Origin: Paramecium pentaurelia | Taxonomy: Eukaryota; Ciliophora; Oligohymenophorea; Peniculida; Parameciidae | Direction of reading: 5' to 3' | Length of the DNA: 64,000 bases | Assembly (NCBI GenBank): GCA_905183005.1 | Contig: CAJJDO010000059.1 | Coordinates: 323,847 to 387,846, forward strand | Shown here: in pieces, positions 13,500-27,300 of the stretch | How the letters are laid out: each line of letters starts with the position of its first letter | How positions within the stretch are numbered: position 1 is the stretch's first letter | The notes under the pieces: generated by a model | The model's input: the letters and a program-made list of their open reading frames with translations, nothing else | Databases searched by the model: none | What the model was told of the DNA's origin: nothing | Translations under genes and position numbers: made by a program

Positions 13500-14481
13500 A
13501 TGGCAGAAACAAAAGAAGAAGTTAAAGCTCAACCAAAAGTGTATTCATATGCAGACTTGATCGAATTTGAAAATAAATAAGCTTTTAGTTCCATTGGAAA
13601 AATGCCTATTTCAACTAAACAAACACTACCAAGTTACAGTTTCGGTTCTGCTGAGCGTGCCAATCAAGCAAAGCTCTATCATAATAAAGAACTTGCCAGA
13701 ATTGATTTTGCAGGTATCAATCAATCTTAGTCTTTTAAGGAAAGGGAAGTCCTGGACCAGTTTACAATGTTAGAGGAGGAGATCAATTTTATTATACAAA
13801 GGATGCAAATACAAAATTTGGAACTGATCCTCGTAATACATTAAATACAGGTGCTAAATTTGATTATTATCAAAGAAAGGATGTTGATGTAAATAACTTA
13901 TTCTATTCAAGTTTGAACCTTAAGAGGCAGATTTAAATAGAAAACCCAAAGCTGCAAATGTCAAAATCGGATTAGAATCAAGAGTATTTCTTTCTTAATA
14001 TTTTATAGTTTCCTCCTGAAAAAAGACTCAAAGGAACACCTGGTCCTCAATATGATCCAGCCATTAAACCTGAGGTACCAACTCCACCTCAATTTTCCTT
14101 TGGATATAGAAGAGATATCCCAGGAGCATCAGCATTAGCCCCTACATGTTCTACTCCAGTTATAGTTGGACCTGGAGCCTATTTACAAAAGCCTCCTGCT
14201 AATACTAGCAATTTGGAAGACGCTTCCCGTTGGACCATTCCAAAAGGACCAAAAATTGGCAAGTACTTTGAAGGCTGGGATAAAAATCAAACATACGATA
14301 CCAAATAGTAATCTTAATAAGATAAAAAAGAATTGCTGTAGGAGTATAAGTGAATTCCAAAAAGAAATCGTATCCTGCATTCAGTGTAGGAAAATCTACA
14401 AGAGAAGCAAAAGTGGGACATTTTAAGTAGTTGATGGTCAAGGTTCCTTCAAAGGTGCACATTCCTCATCCTAAAATTTGA
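13500..14481 (+). CDS. ODF3/SHIPPO-like axonemal PG-rich repeat protein
   Basis: 294 residues after removing introns 13714-13739, 13889-13911, 13984-14008 and 14308-14330. The protein carries repeated Pro-Gly motifs of the sperm-tail PG-rich (STPGR) family: GSPGPVYNV, GTPGPQYDP and VGPGAYLQKP, and short FSFGYR/PAFSVG elements. Family members (ODF3/CIMAP, 250-280 aa in animals) bind along or inside ciliary microtubules, which fits a ciliate. The last intron ends in AAG rather than TAG; it was chosen because it is the only one that connects to the clearly coding C-terminal frame (PAFSVGKSTREAKVG). Composition is richer in G+C than neighbours, as expected for a well-expressed gene. Confidence 0.88.
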
Positions 14482-14552
14482 TTATTAAAATTACATATAA
14501 AAAATATTATATAAAAACTATATAGTTTTATATGTAAATATATATTTAATTA

Positions 14553-15891
14553 TCATAAACTAATATGTGTTCTTCCTCTAATATTAACACTTTCCCATTG
14601 ATATTATTTAAAAAAATCTTAATTACAGAACCATTAACCAATTTCATAAAATGCTTAAGAAATATCAATTTGTTTAGCACATGACTAAGACCTACTTAGA
14701 TACTAAAAATTCATATAAATTGATTACTATATTTTATAGTTTAAATGATTCAAGACACTCTTATGTACAAAATTATCTGCTATTATTGAATATTGCATAT
14801 TTCTAATCGAATAATCTATAACATTAATAACAAGATGTTTTATCAATAATAACAGGTTATTAATCAGTCCCTTATTTTTAATCATAATCAATATCAAACA
14901 TTTTCCATTAATTTGCTCCTGATAAAAGAAATTTCATTTTATTTCTTTGTTATTCTTCTTTTTTATTTTATCTACTTGATATGTACCCTAATGATTCATC
15001 TTCAACTAATATTTCCTCTGTATATTATATTGGCTATTCTTTTTATTATTATCTATATTCCAAAACAGCTTCTTAAAATAATCGGTGTTGTTCTTCCTCA
15101 TTGTAAATTTCTGAATTAACTATCTCCTCTTTATGACTTTAAGATTCTTTTAAATGTTAAGCCTATTTTTAAAATTGAATAAGCTTTCTTTCTTCAGTTT
15201 CCATTAATTTTTGCACTCTGTTCAATAATTTCCTTGCATCTATAGGAGGTATATTCATGTCTTTTAAATGATCGACTGATATTTCTTTTAAAAGATCCAT
15301 CTCATCAAATCCATTTTCAAGTATTACTACTGCATGTTTATCAAGATTAATGGAATTGAGAAATTTGACAAACTTTATTAGAATATTTTATCTAATCTAA
15401 GTCTGTAAGATTTACATAATTAGACTTGAAGTGCCCGTTTCAAATTTTCATTTGCTGAATTCTTGCATGTAAAATTAAAACTCTATATAAAATAGCTCTG
15501 ATTCTATTATGATTAAGTTTCTGATTGTTTGGTCTATTTAGAAAGTGAACTTGAACAAGATGATGGTCTAGATGACACCTTATTTAATTTATTTTTCTGT
15601 TGGAATTTTTTTGTAAATTCCCTATGTTTTTCTAATACATGTTTTCCATAATCTATTTGTAGTAATTTAGTTATGTACTCTTCAGAGGAATATTAGTTGA
15701 TGCTGCTGACCATCTTGTGGATCCTTAGGCTTAATAATTTTTTTTTATTTAGCAGATTCTTTTTGAGATTGCAATATTTATTAAAACCAACAATTCTTTA
15801 TTCCTATGCATATAAAAAATGATTAAACAATAATATCCACTTCAACTTATAATTTTTGAGTATTTCCTTTACTTTGACTTTTCTTTTTCAT
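14553..15891 (-). CDS. SAM-domain protein with C-terminal cysteine cluster
   Basis: 419 residues with introns at 14703-14727, 15397-15425 and 15804-15828. A SAM domain lies around residues 155-220 (FLNSINLDKHAVV, ENGFDEMDLL, VDHLKDMNI), a protein-protein interaction module. After a Gln/Glu-rich helical linker, the C-terminus has CYQCYRLF, CTQEC, then further single cysteines and histidine, suggesting a zinc-binding treble-clef-like end. The N-terminal part is Ser/Lys-rich. The SAM assignment is solid from spacing of hydrophobic residues; the zinc site is inference. Converges with the ODF3-like gene (71 nt between stops). Confidence 0.8.
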
Positions 15892-16249
15892 AATTAATTA
15901 AATTATAACAATATTAATTGTAATCCACTTCAATTAACTAATAAAACATTTAATTGTTTTTTAATATTTGAATTTTAATAATAAAGTATTAAAAATCATT
16001 TAAAGAATTTGATATTTTTATTGGATAATATAATCTAATATAATATTAATTTCAATCAATAAAATAATTAATTTAATATTTTCTAACGACATTTTTGAAT
16101 TATGAATAATTATTAATTACTATTTATCTTACTTTGATATGGTTCTTAAAAATTTATTGTTTAAATATCTATATTTTTATATGAATAAATTAGAGTAATT
16201 AAAAAGTTATATGATTTATTAAAAAAACTAATATATATATATATATATA
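15892..16249. other. Intergenic spacer with AT repeat
   Basis: 358 nt without a plausible gene, between the start of the SAM gene and the stop of the TBC gene, both leftward. It holds poly-A/T runs and ends in an (AT)10 microsatellite. It presumably contains the SAM gene promoter, but no defined element is visible. Confidence 0.6.
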
Positions 16250-16250
16250 T
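16231..16250. repeat. (AT)10 microsatellite
   Basis: Ten uninterrupted AT units abutting the TGA stop of the TBC gene (stop read on the minus strand at 16250-16252), so it lies in the 3' flank of that gene. Confidence 0.9.
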
Positions 16251-17434
16251 CAACATAAATCAAAAATAGTGCTAACATAAAAGGATACATGTTTTTTATA
16301 GAGTTGAGGATTGTGGTAATATTATAAAAGGTCTAATAATTATGAAGGTGTGTTTTTGTCTCTCATTTTCTTAGCAAATTTTGATATAAATGATCTATCT
16401 AAATTATGATTAGATTTAGCTAAATAAATGAGTTCACCAACATTAAATTAAATTGTTGTTGTTTCAGGACCTTTAAAATTATAAGCAAAATCTTCCTCTT
16501 GAAATTTAGATAATTAATTATAAGTTGCATCAATAAATGCTAGAATTAATTCAGGAATACCACGAATCATACCACGAACCATTAAATAATCCCAGCATCT
16601 TATACAGTCTTCCATTTTGAATACATATGTGAAAAGTGATAATATCATTTTACTAAGCCAAAATGAATCACTTATATCACTTAAGTTAAGTTTTGGAAAT
16701 TTCTTTTTAATTTGATAATGTATTAAGTTAGTTAAAAAAAAGTGTAATGGCATATCATCAGAGAAAGCAAAACATAGAAGATGTTGTTCATTAATAAGCA
16801 TTTACATAAAGGCTTAAAATACTTGATGTTCATCACAACCTGATACAATAAGAAGAACAGCACAAATGAAATTCATTCCTTAACAATAACCCATAGTTGG
16901 CAAAGCATTAGATAGAGCACAAAGTACTCTTTTTAATTGTTCTTATCCACAACTTTAGTGAGAAAACAAAGCATTATCAACAAAAGTACGATCTATATCT
17001 TTCATAATATTAGATATGTCTGTTGGTGGATTTTCTAAATATTTTTCATAACTAATAGGAGGTTAGGATTTTGTTAATAAATTCATCCAACTAAGCCATC
17101 TAAATTACTTAGGTGGACCTAATAACACTAGTTCCTTGAATTCAGGTTTATCAATCAGAGAATTAATAGTTTGTTATGAATCATTAATTATACTTAAACT
17201 ACTATTGAAAGCTTCAGACCATTTTGATTAAGCTAATTTATTGCGATATTAAGGTAGTTCTTAACCACATTAGTACTGAGAAAAGAAATCTGGGTTGTTT
17301 TCTTTATCGACAAGTGTTTATATACAAGAGCCAGATTTTAAATCTTCTCTTTTCCATTTTGTTTTTGTCTTAGGTGAGGTGTGATTAGTTCGATAGACAG
17401 GTATTTCAGCTAAGCAGACATTGTTATTTCCCAT
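16250..17434 (-). CDS. TBC-domain Rab GTPase-activating protein
   Basis: Intronless, 394 residues. The TBC domain is complete from about residue 110: it has the arginine finger in IMKDIDRTF (IxxDxxR) and the glutamine finger in GYCQGMNFI (YxQG), so catalytic GAP activity toward a Rab-type GTPase is expected. Further landmarks are SDSFWLSKM and DCIRCWDYLM, matching the C-terminal half of TBC folds. The start at 17434 is the first ATG of the frame. The gene follows the 17472-18026 gene in tandem after a 37-nt gap. Substrate Rab cannot be told from the sequence. Confidence 0.9.
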
Positions 17435-17471
17435 TGATAGATAAATAAAATTATTGTTAAATAGATGATGT

Positions 17472-18026
17472 TCAATTAAAATTAAATATTTCGTTAATTA
17501 GACAATTAGCTTTATCTAAGGCTTCAAAATTATTTTTAACTTTCTTTTTCTATGCTTTTATTGGTTCACTTGATTCACTTATTTCAGAATTTTCATCAAT
17601 GTTTTATTACTTAATTGTTCTTTTTCTTAGATTGATTGTGTTTTAATCATTTTCATTATTAAATTTTCCTTTTTAAGGTGATTCCTTTTTTTATGTCTTT
17701 TTTGACTTTTTGTTTAATTTAAATTATTCAGCAATCTAACGAATAATTATATTTTCAAGTTCATCAAAGGAATCATATATTATTTATTTATTGAATTCTG
17801 AATCTTAGAATTAATCTTTTATTGATTATATTTTATCACGAATTGGCTAATATTCTTATTCAACTCCTTTAACTAGATTTTGTAATTTCAATATTTCTTG
17901 ATTTTTTTCTAATGCACTTTGCTTAAGTTTGTTTAACTATTTTATAACTACAATATGATATCAGATGTTACTTTCTTAGTTTTCAGAATAAATCTGCTCA
18001 CATTGTTATTAGAAAGACTCTATCAT
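17472..18026 (-). CDS. Small coiled-coil protein
   Basis: 176 residues with one 24-nt intron (17949-17972). The first half is a continuous heptad-type helix (KQLNKLKQSALEKNQEIL), the middle acidic, and the last third Lys/Ser/Glu-rich with a short basic run. No known domain. Its intron length is a multiple of three but contains an in-frame TGA if retained. It is tightly packed between GCN1 (30 nt upstream) and the TBC gene, all leftward. Confidence 0.7.
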
Positions 18027-18056
18027 TATTATGACTGTTATTTAATATATTTTATA

Positions 18057-21000
18057 TCATTATAATCTTGATAACGCACTTAAAATATCTGGAGTCTCCA
18101 TGAATTTTGGCTTTAATTATTATTTAACTTATAGATTGGGGAATTTTCTTAAGGTTCTCAATAATTAAAGCACATAAGACATGTCCTCATTAGTATTGAT
18201 TTATTCAATTGCATATGATATTGTTTCAGGTATTAATTCTTTATTTTAATATCTGACAAATTGTAATCTTAATAGCAAACCATATTGATCAAATTTAATG
18301 TACTTCTAAACATATTATTCTTTATTATTTTTATTAGTGTAATTGTATGTTAATGCAAGTATATGAGCTAATTGAATATAATACATATAAATACCTAAAC
18401 GATTTAATTCACAAGGAGAAGCAACATCAAATCTTTAACTTTGAATACACTTCTCAAAATATTATTTAGAAAGAGTAAAAAACCTTTCTAAGACAGCAGA
18501 AGAATATACCTACTCTTATTAATCTTTAATTGCCTTCTTCACTATCTTTAAATGGCATTCTCTTGCCTCTTAAGTAGCACTTTATACACCCTTATTAAAG
18601 AGTTGATTCATAATTAAATCCTATTATGATTAAAATAATAATTATACTTTTTTATCATGCAATTTAAGGAATAAACTATAATTCTTTGACAATTATTTTA
18701 ATCCTCTCTCTACTAAGTTAATGTCTACTATTAATTTTTCATATGTTATAGTCAATTATGGTTTAAATTATTAAAGTTAAAGTCCTTTCTCTTGGGATTA
18801 TTGTATTAATTATAATGCTAAAACTTTCATTTCATTATTTCCTTTATAATTTAAAATACGTATAAGTGCACCAACCAATTTAAGAATATAAATTTGAAGT
18901 TATTATTATTCAGCAGATCTTATAAGAATTTTCATGAAATCATAGGCATATTTGAATGTTTCCTCTTTGCCAAATACAAAACTATCAATGAGCATTGAAA
19001 CATATGGTTATATTCCTGCTCCATCTTAAATACTGAGTCCAGGTATTTAATGTATATTGATACGATTCATAAAACAAGTGTGTATGTTACGCATATTGTC
19101 GAAATGATGTTGCTTATCTAATGTGTTATTGATTGCATAAATGATTTTATTGGCTAAACTATAGAATTTTTCACTTTATTCTTTAGAAAGGCTAGTTGAT
19201 TATAAATATAAAAATGGAGCCACTTTTTCAATAATTGCTTAAGAGAATTGTTGATGATCTTCAGATGTATTTTATAAGAAGTATTATAATACTTCTAAGG
19301 GAATAAGACAATGTTTATAGTCATTAGGTTATGCTTCAGATTCAAAAATTGGTTTACTTTTAGTTTATAATTATCTAAGAATATCTTCTATAAATATTGC
19401 TAAATAATTTTCAATATCAGATTTGATGTGAATACTCAATTATTAAATACAATAGATGAGAGACTCAGTTCTATCATTCCATTCATTATGATCATTGAAA
19501 TCAGCACATAAATAGAGATCATTAAACAATATCTGGATTGGTATTTTGTTTTCATACTTTTTATATATGACACTAGAGAATGTGGATGCATTATTAGTTA
19601 GAATATCAATTTTGAATTAATGTAAAGGTGGTACCAAAATCAACACTATCAAATAATGCAATACTAAAGTCTAATTCAATTAACATAATCTGGAAAATAC
19701 TTCTAAATATCCTGAATATCTAGGATCATTTTCATTCATATTAGATAAGTCATTTAAATATGGTTCAATTATTAATTCAACAAATGTAGTTTACTTAACT
19801 TTATTAATCATTGTACCTATTGATTAAAATAATTAAGATTTAACCAAATTATCTTAACAAAAGATATACAATCTTGAATATTCAATAAATTGATCTCTAT
19901 ATCTTGTAGCTATATCTAAAGATATATGAATATAAATTTGATTTAATGCTGAATAAGCTCCCTTAACTAATGATAAATTGTGTTAGTAATTTTATAGGAC
20001 AAAACCTATATGATTAAATGCTTCACTCATTTAAGTTTCTCCATATTTTTCACAGAAATTTCTAATACTATTAATACCATTCTATATAACACGATCTCTA
20101 CTCATAATATTACATAATTAAATAACGTATTATTTCAATCCTTTCCTCAAAGTCTTAGGAGTATTATCTATAAATTCCTTCCAAATTGCAACTGCATTTT
20201 ATCTGACAATATCTGCAACATCCTATTACATTGTATATAATGTCATCAAATTCAAATAATATAAATCAATATTAATATATTGTTGACTATCTGGATTATT
20301 TAATTAAGCAAACACATATTTTTATGTTATTTTGAGCATTTCTCCACTTAAAATAGTTCCTGCATTACGTTTCTTTGCATCCTCATTTAACATAGTCTCT
20401 GTCAATGATGGATACAATAATTCATTCTATAAAATACCAAAATTCTTAATTAAAATCTTTAATACTCTTAATGTTATACTACTTACTACATCATCTTCAT
20501 GACTTACACATTCATAAACATTTTCAATTACATCTTTAACATAATTTTCAAATTTCTATTATAAAATACTTGGAATATAAATAAATATTCCTATATATCC
20601 TTCCTTAACATATATTTCTGGTCTCTATATCTAACTGAATATAAATTATAATTATTCCTCTAAATAATTATCTCCATGAATACAAGAAATCTCAGCAAAT
20701 GCATGTGCTGCACCTGATCTCTTATTTGTACTTGCTTCTTTATTCTCCAATACATCCCATATAAATTTAAAAAAAGTCTTAGTATTTTCAATTCCAATCT
20801 TTTGTGATAATTAACCAATTGCTTTTGCTGCAACTGTTCTCACTTCCAATAAAGGATCTCCAATTACTACTTCCAATCCACCAGTTATCAAATTCATATA
20901 TGGTACTAAATCATCACTTTTCTATATTAGATGAGGTAAACCTCCTATTAAAATAGAAGCTTATCTTCTTTAATCACTGTCTTATGCTCTAAGACCATAA

Positions 21001-24000
21001 TCTATAATTGGAATCAATAATGACATAGCAGGAGCATCAATATAATGTCTGAACTTTGTTTCCAATACAACTTATAATCCTCTTAAATTCTCATCATAAG
21101 GATTTGATAATGAGATAATGAGTATATCTGCAATACTTGAAATTTCAGGATTTTTAATAGTAGATCCTATTTCATTCAATGATTTATTAGCTTCTGCTTT
21201 TACATCAGGATGAGTATCAGAAATAGCTTTAGAAATTGAATTAACAATCTAAGGAAGACAACTTGATAATTATTTTGGTGAACAATGTGCCAAATGTCCT
21301 AATGCCCAAATATTTGCAACTTTAGCTCTCCATTAAGTATCTGAATCTAGACCTTCAAGTAATGGTTAAAGCATAATCTTAACACCATAACTTGAGAGGG
21401 ATTACAATAGTCTACTTGCATTTGTCATGGCTAAATTACGTACTTCCACTCTACCTTCTCCAAAATATTTCATTAAAATGCCCATCACTTTTAATACATA
21501 TGGTTCTATTGTCTTTTAAAAAATCTCAATCATTGCTTATAATTATATTAGAACATAGAATTTATCCTCTACACTCTCTTTTTTCTCTTTGACTTCTAAT
21601 AATTCCAAAATACCCAATTTTTCCATCATTTCTACACCCAAACCTTTTATTAAACCTGCAATCATATATGCATTTCCTCTCTTTACTTTTTCATCTTTTT
21701 CTTGTTTGTTAGATTTCAATAATTCAATAACTAAATTATCAGTATCAGGGAAAAAACTTAATAATTCTTATAAAGAACGAGCTAATTCCAATTATGAATC
21801 TTTGTCACTGTTTCTAAATAATTAGACAATCTATTCTTAAGTTTTACGTTAATTGTGTCCTTATAAAAATTAAGACAAAACACCTAAAAATGTTATGGCA
21901 CGTATAGATGCACAAGTATTTTTTGATTAAAGATGATTTTCAATTTAATTCAAAATATCATTAGAATTTTCTTTACCTACACATTTAATTAATTAGACTC
22001 CTGCTTCTCTACATAATACAGCTAATTATTATCTTTCTGGAGTAGATGAATATTGAATTAATAAATCTATTGTTTTACCAATTAATTATTTAGGATAAGT
22101 GTTTAATTATTTACTAACAAAATATGGAAAGAATTCTAATTATTCTTCTTATAATTATTAATCAACAACCAATTTAGATGCTGCTTATATTATCATCTCT
22201 GGGAATCCATTTACATCATTTAATATATTAATCATGAATTCACTATGTTCCCTTGGGAATTTCTTGACAAAACTTACAATGTCCCATTTTTAGAGTTAAT
22301 TTAAGACTTTAAATTCCTTATCTACAAAAGGTTAGGCAGCTTCTTTTGTTTCATCAAATTCTGCTAATACTCTGACTTTAATATGAATGTCAAAATTATC
22401 AGGTAAACTTGGTATTGTTTTTAAAATTAAATTTTAAGCTTCAGGTACAAGATTCAAAATATTATTAAAGAATAAATGATAATGTTCTTCACTATCTTTA
22501 TTGAAAATTAATTGCAATACTTATCCTGCATTTTTGGCATGTCCACAAATATTAATGTTAAGAACAAATGGTGTAAAATATTCTTTAATAGCTAATTAAT
22601 CTTTATATTTAAGAATGATTGCAAAAGTCTTGAACTTAGTAATAGGAGTAAAGGAATTTTAGTTAATAATGTATAAATTCATTAAATGAATTAAATGAAT
22701 AGGTGGATTTTTGATGTCTTTCAAAAGACAATCTTAAAATTAATTAATTTTTTCTATAATCTTATCACTAGGGATAGTATTCATACTACGTTCTAAAAAG
22801 AAGTATGTAAGAGGCCATTTAAATTATTGTAATAAGGGATTAGTTTCAAAATACTTGAGTAAAAACATACAACAATCATATCTAGTTTAAATTTCTTTAG
22901 CAAAAGCAGATATTTTATCAAAATATTTTGTAATAAATTATTCTTTGGCTTTAGTGTGAAGAAGACCTTCAAATAATTGTAAACATAATGAATATTATTA
23001 ACACATCTTATTTTTTTATTTCAATAACATTTGTTACTTAGCTTCTCCTTCATCCATAAGCACTGCATTATTATTTTCAAATTTTTTTAGTTCTTATTAT
23101 AATTACATTTCAGCTTCATCTACTGGCTTATTATCAGTCAACCATTTTAATCCTGATTATTATAAAATAGTATGATCATATTATTCAATTTACAATTATT
23201 CCAATTATTCATCTAAATGATCTAAACTATTTAATTTATTAATGTTTTATGGATTCAACCATTCTTCAATTGGTTTAACAATTTCATTTATATATCCTTA
23301 TTCAACTAGAAGTCTACAATAATTAATTGTAGATTAAACTGTATATATATTATTGCTCATTAATCCGTGATTAGTAAACCAAGTAATAGGATTAACATCG
23401 ATATCATATTTTGGTAATTTATAATGTAATTGAGAAATAAATGTATGAGAAAAGGTAGTGTAAATATATTGAGGTGATTCAATTTATGTATTTCCAATTT
23501 AAACCATCATCAATCTAACAAAATGTATTAATCTATCTTTTCTAAAATTGATTCCTTCTCCTTAATATGGATTAATTTAATATAAAAATTCATGTAATGT
23601 CTTAAATATTTTATTATAAAGTATATTAATATCGATTGCTTTAAATAATGTTAATAATTCTAATGATTATTTAATATTTACACTATTCTTAACTTTACCA
23701 CTAAATGCTATTAATATTATTAATGGTAATAAATAATTGAATTAATCATTTTCATCATATGTAATTGCCTAATATACAAATAAACAATCCAAAAATAATT
23801 AACTTTCATTTTAACATGATGGTGATATTAAATACTTTAATTAACATAAATGACTTTTTGGATTGAAGATTTCAGTATTTTTATTCAAATTTTCATTAAT
23901 AGTAATCATTAATTTAGCTGGTGCATCATCTTCACAAAATAGTGCATATAAAACAACACATTTTAATTAAGCTAAGAACATAACTGGTTAAGTAACTACT

Positions 24001-25067
24001 TTAGCAAAATTCTTAAACTAAAAAATATTAAATATATTAATTTACATTTGTAGCTAATCCATTAACTATTTATTCCATAATAGATTCTAAATCTTTACTA
24101 TTTGATTCCTATTTCTTTTCTAATAACCAATCCACAACCAATAATGATACAAATGTATTTGTATATTTATTGATACTTAATAATTTCTTTAAATGTGCCC
24201 AATTACCTAAGGGTATTTATAGATCTCTCATTCTTTTGACCATATCAAATACTTTTTAGTCATCATTTAGAATTGTTGCCAAATTATATATAATTTCAAC
24301 TTATTTTTCACATTTATGAGGAAGAGTACCAAGAAATGCAAATTTTCTATTTTCATCATGAGTACCTTAAATCATTTTACCTACAAATTAAACTGCTATA
24401 GTTAAATCACCTTTTACACAAGAATGTGCTAATTTTAAACATGTGATTGATAAATCATTTTTAATAAATTCTGTCAATGCATTATGAATTGATCCTAATT
24501 GTGGTGTAATATCATATTCTGTGTTAACTAATTCACTTAGTACTATTTATAATGTATCCATATTTTATTCAGATCTCTTTAGTAAACGAAGACATTATTC
24601 AATACATTAATTTGTCAAATTATCCTATAATGCCTTATAGAATTGATGCTTGAATGTTAGAGAATCTTTAATAAAATTAAAATAGACATACCACTCTTTC
24701 TGATTTTGGAATCTACAAAAAATTCTTCCTTTAATTTATCAAATAATTATTATCCCTATTGTTGAGATGTTAAAATTAATGTGTGTTTCTTATTAAAGTC
24801 AACAATTTCATGAGGTACATTTTCATTAATTTTTAACTTATTCCTTAATTTAAGATCAAAATATTGAGGTATTTGTTATGGTTTTTTGAGCATTCTCAAT
24901 AATCTTTTGATTTTTTAAGCATCATAGTTTAAGTTTTCAATCTTTTGGAACAAATCAGGATACTAGTCAGAAGGTAGAGATTATAAATATTGTCTTAATT
25001 AAGCATTTGGCTTAACATAGGAATATCGAAATCGTTTAAGAAGCTCCTCATAATCAACTTACATCAT
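18057..25067 (-). CDS. GCN1: GCN1-like translational regulator
   Basis: 2318 residues, HEAT repeats throughout, with introns at 24018-24045 and 24666-24691; the rest reads without interruption. The most conserved block (around residues 1300-1500) has the GCN1 signature: HYIDAPAMSLLIPII, PLLEVRTVAAKAIG, RSGAAHAFAEI and VKEGYIGIF, lined up as in yeast and animal GCN1 (central eEF3-like region). In other eukaryotes GCN1 sits on stalled or collided ribosomes and activates the eIF2-alpha kinase GCN2. The protein is somewhat shorter than the about 2670 residues of human/yeast forms, mainly at the N-terminus. Start is the first of two adjacent ATGs at 25067. The upstream RCC1 gene ends 79 nt away. 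Confidence 0.93.
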
Positions 25068-25146
25068 TAATTAAAATTTAATTTATTTAACATTTTAATA
25101 AAAAGAGTATATACTTGAATGTTCAGAATATATCGTATCATATGTT

Positions 25147-26497
25147 TCATTTTTTCTTCTTTAAAAGTGCAATTACTCTCTCCATCAAATCCTTAATAAA
25201 AATAGTTGTTTATGTATTTGGAATTTATGATGTATTTTATTGATATTCAACCAATAACTAGAATGAATAGATAGGCTTACTTATTCAAGATCTTCACTTC
25301 TACTAGCCTCAATCTTATTCATAAATTCATCAGTCAACTCAAAAATTTAATTGGTCTATCTAAATTGCATAAGTGCTGTAATACATTCATAGGACTTTAT
25401 TTGGGCAAAGGAGTCGAATAGGCACCACTCTTTCCACATTCTAAACCCAATTAATATTATTCATTGTTTCCAAACATATACAATGCCCCATTTTTAGACA
25501 GTACAGCTGAATGATGTCTTCCACAAGCTATCATTTCTCCATTAATCTATAATATCTATGGTGTATCTTATTATTTATAATCTCCCAATCCCAATTATCC
25601 AAATTATCCAGATCCAAATACATAAATTTAACCATTAGTTTATAATGCTATACTATGAGCTTCTCCACAAGCTACATCTCTAATTGATTACAAAGAATTG
25701 ATTTAATTTGGTTTACTACAATCATTCGAATTCCCATGTCCTAATTATCCTTATAATCCACGACCCCATGAATATAGATTTCCTTGAGTATCAATTGCCA
25801 ATACATGAAATGTTCCCAAGGCTAATTTTGCTATTTTAATATTGCCAAATGATGTTATTGGAGATGGTAATTTCATACATTTGGCAAATGCATTTTATCC
25901 TAAACGACCAAATTCATTGCTACCCCATGAAAATAGACGACCTTCTTCATCTATTGCCATTGTATAATTATGTTATGCATAAATATCTACAATTCGAGGA
26001 AGATTATCTAAATCTAATTGATGAGGAATAGCAACAAATTATTCTGAGGCATCGAAACCCAATTATTAATAAGTATTGGAACCCCAAACGAAAATCTTGT
26101 TTTCATCCTCAACTTCAATTAATGCTACACTATGATCCAATCCAACTGCTATCTTTTAAAGTTACCATCCATATTATGAAGCTTCACTGAAAATATCAAA
26201 CAATGTAGGAGTAGTTACAGAATTATTCATACCTAATTTTCCTTATTTGTTTGAACCACTAATATTTTAAATTATCATACACTTACCATCCAAAAACCTA
26301 TGTATCTGACCATGCAAACCAATGTTCTTTTGAAGCTGCTATCTATTCAATATCCTGCAAATCTAATTACTATGGAATTTGTATTCCTTATCCCCACATA
26401 AACACTTTTCTTTGTATTGTAATACAAAATGTACTTTCAGCTCCGCAAGTAACCTTTTTTATTACAATACTTTTACATATTAGATTTATTCTTGCAT
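25147..26497 (-). CDS. RCC1-repeat protein
   Basis: 418 residues with introns 25258-25280, 25376-25395 (only 20 nt), 26259-26286 and 26454-26476. Tandem RCC1 repeats forming a beta-propeller are plain: VFMWGQG, IFVWGSN, LFSWGSNEFGRLG, LYSWGRGLQGQLGHG, IYVFGSGQFGQLGLGDY and LYMFGNNEQYQLG, each preceded by a GxxH-type element (VACGEAHS, ACGRHHSA). After the propeller a helical C-terminal tail of about 80 residues follows (LTDEFMNKIEASRSEDL) ending KKKK. RCC1-type propellers act as exchange factors or scaffolds; which is not decidable here. The chosen ATG overlaps an ATG of the opposite strand (see findings). Confidence 0.9.
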
Positions 26498-26558
26498 GGC
26501 ACTTTATATTGGAACACACACTCTGTTTTATTTTGATTCCTACAGCATTATTCAGTTA

Positions 26559-27300
26559 ATGAATTAATTAAATTGTGATCTGAAATCATAAATCATAGAG
26601 TATTTTGAAGAATTGTAAAACAAATTGAATCAAATTGGCTATTCTGATATACGTGTTATACTCCCAGATGATATTTCAGTAGCATTTAAATATATTACTC
26701 GAATTCTAGATTAATTTATAGAGTAAACTCATAATATACATAAAGATTACATCAAGAAATAACTGAATAATATGAGCTATTGGAACAATCATTATAAAAA
26801 AATGAATCTGAAAATCGATATCACATTCATGTTCATTTTATCATTTATTTCAGGTGGAACAAAGATTGAAGATTCATTGTGATTCATTATAAGAGAATCT
26901 TACTTAAAAAGATGAGTAATGTAGAATTCTTTAAATGAAGATTGATGTATTAATTCTTATTCAATTTTAAGCTTTAAGAAAGATAAATAATCCAATTAAA
27001 AAAAGAAATTGATGTTGCATCAAGGAGAAGAATAGAAACAGATAAGAGTGTAACTGACACTCAATCAAGAGTATATATATCATCTTACAAAAGCAATATT
27101 TAATGATAAATGGAATACCTTCATAATAAACAATCAAGTAAATAATTAAACCCAAAACTCGACTATAAACTGAATCTATAGATATCAATAAAGTTAGATC
27201 TATCTCCTCCTTAGATTATAATAACTTTTCTATTTTAATTAGGAGAAATGATGAACGAAAAAAGAGGTCATCAACTATTTAAATCAACAAAAAAAAGTGA
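26559..27300 (+). CDS. Coiled-coil protein, unrecognised
   Basis: 217 residues using ATG 26559, with introns 26854-26893 (40 nt, unusually long here), 26947-26971 and 27071-27093; spliced length is a multiple of three. The middle is a clear coiled coil (LQMKIDLQERQIIQLKKEID) and the tail is basic (RRNDERKKRSS). An in-frame ATG exists at 26496, but it overlaps the start codon of the divergent RCC1 gene and the extra codons look less coding, so I prefer 26559. Function unknown. Confidence 0.6.

Noticed and set aside
14166..14462. Overlapping open frames on both strands
   Set aside because: They overlap the ODF3-like gene, where the spliced Pro-Gly-rich frame is the supported one.
25334..25336. 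TGA as end of the RCC1 gene
   Set aside because: A 20-nt intron at 25376-25395 moves to another frame that continues into a well-formed helical tail ending at 25147.
26496..26558. Extra N-terminal codons of the coiled-coil gene (MALYIG...)
   Set aside because: The ATG overlaps the RCC1 start and the codon usage (CAC, CTG, CAG) is unlike this genome; an internal ATG is a better start.
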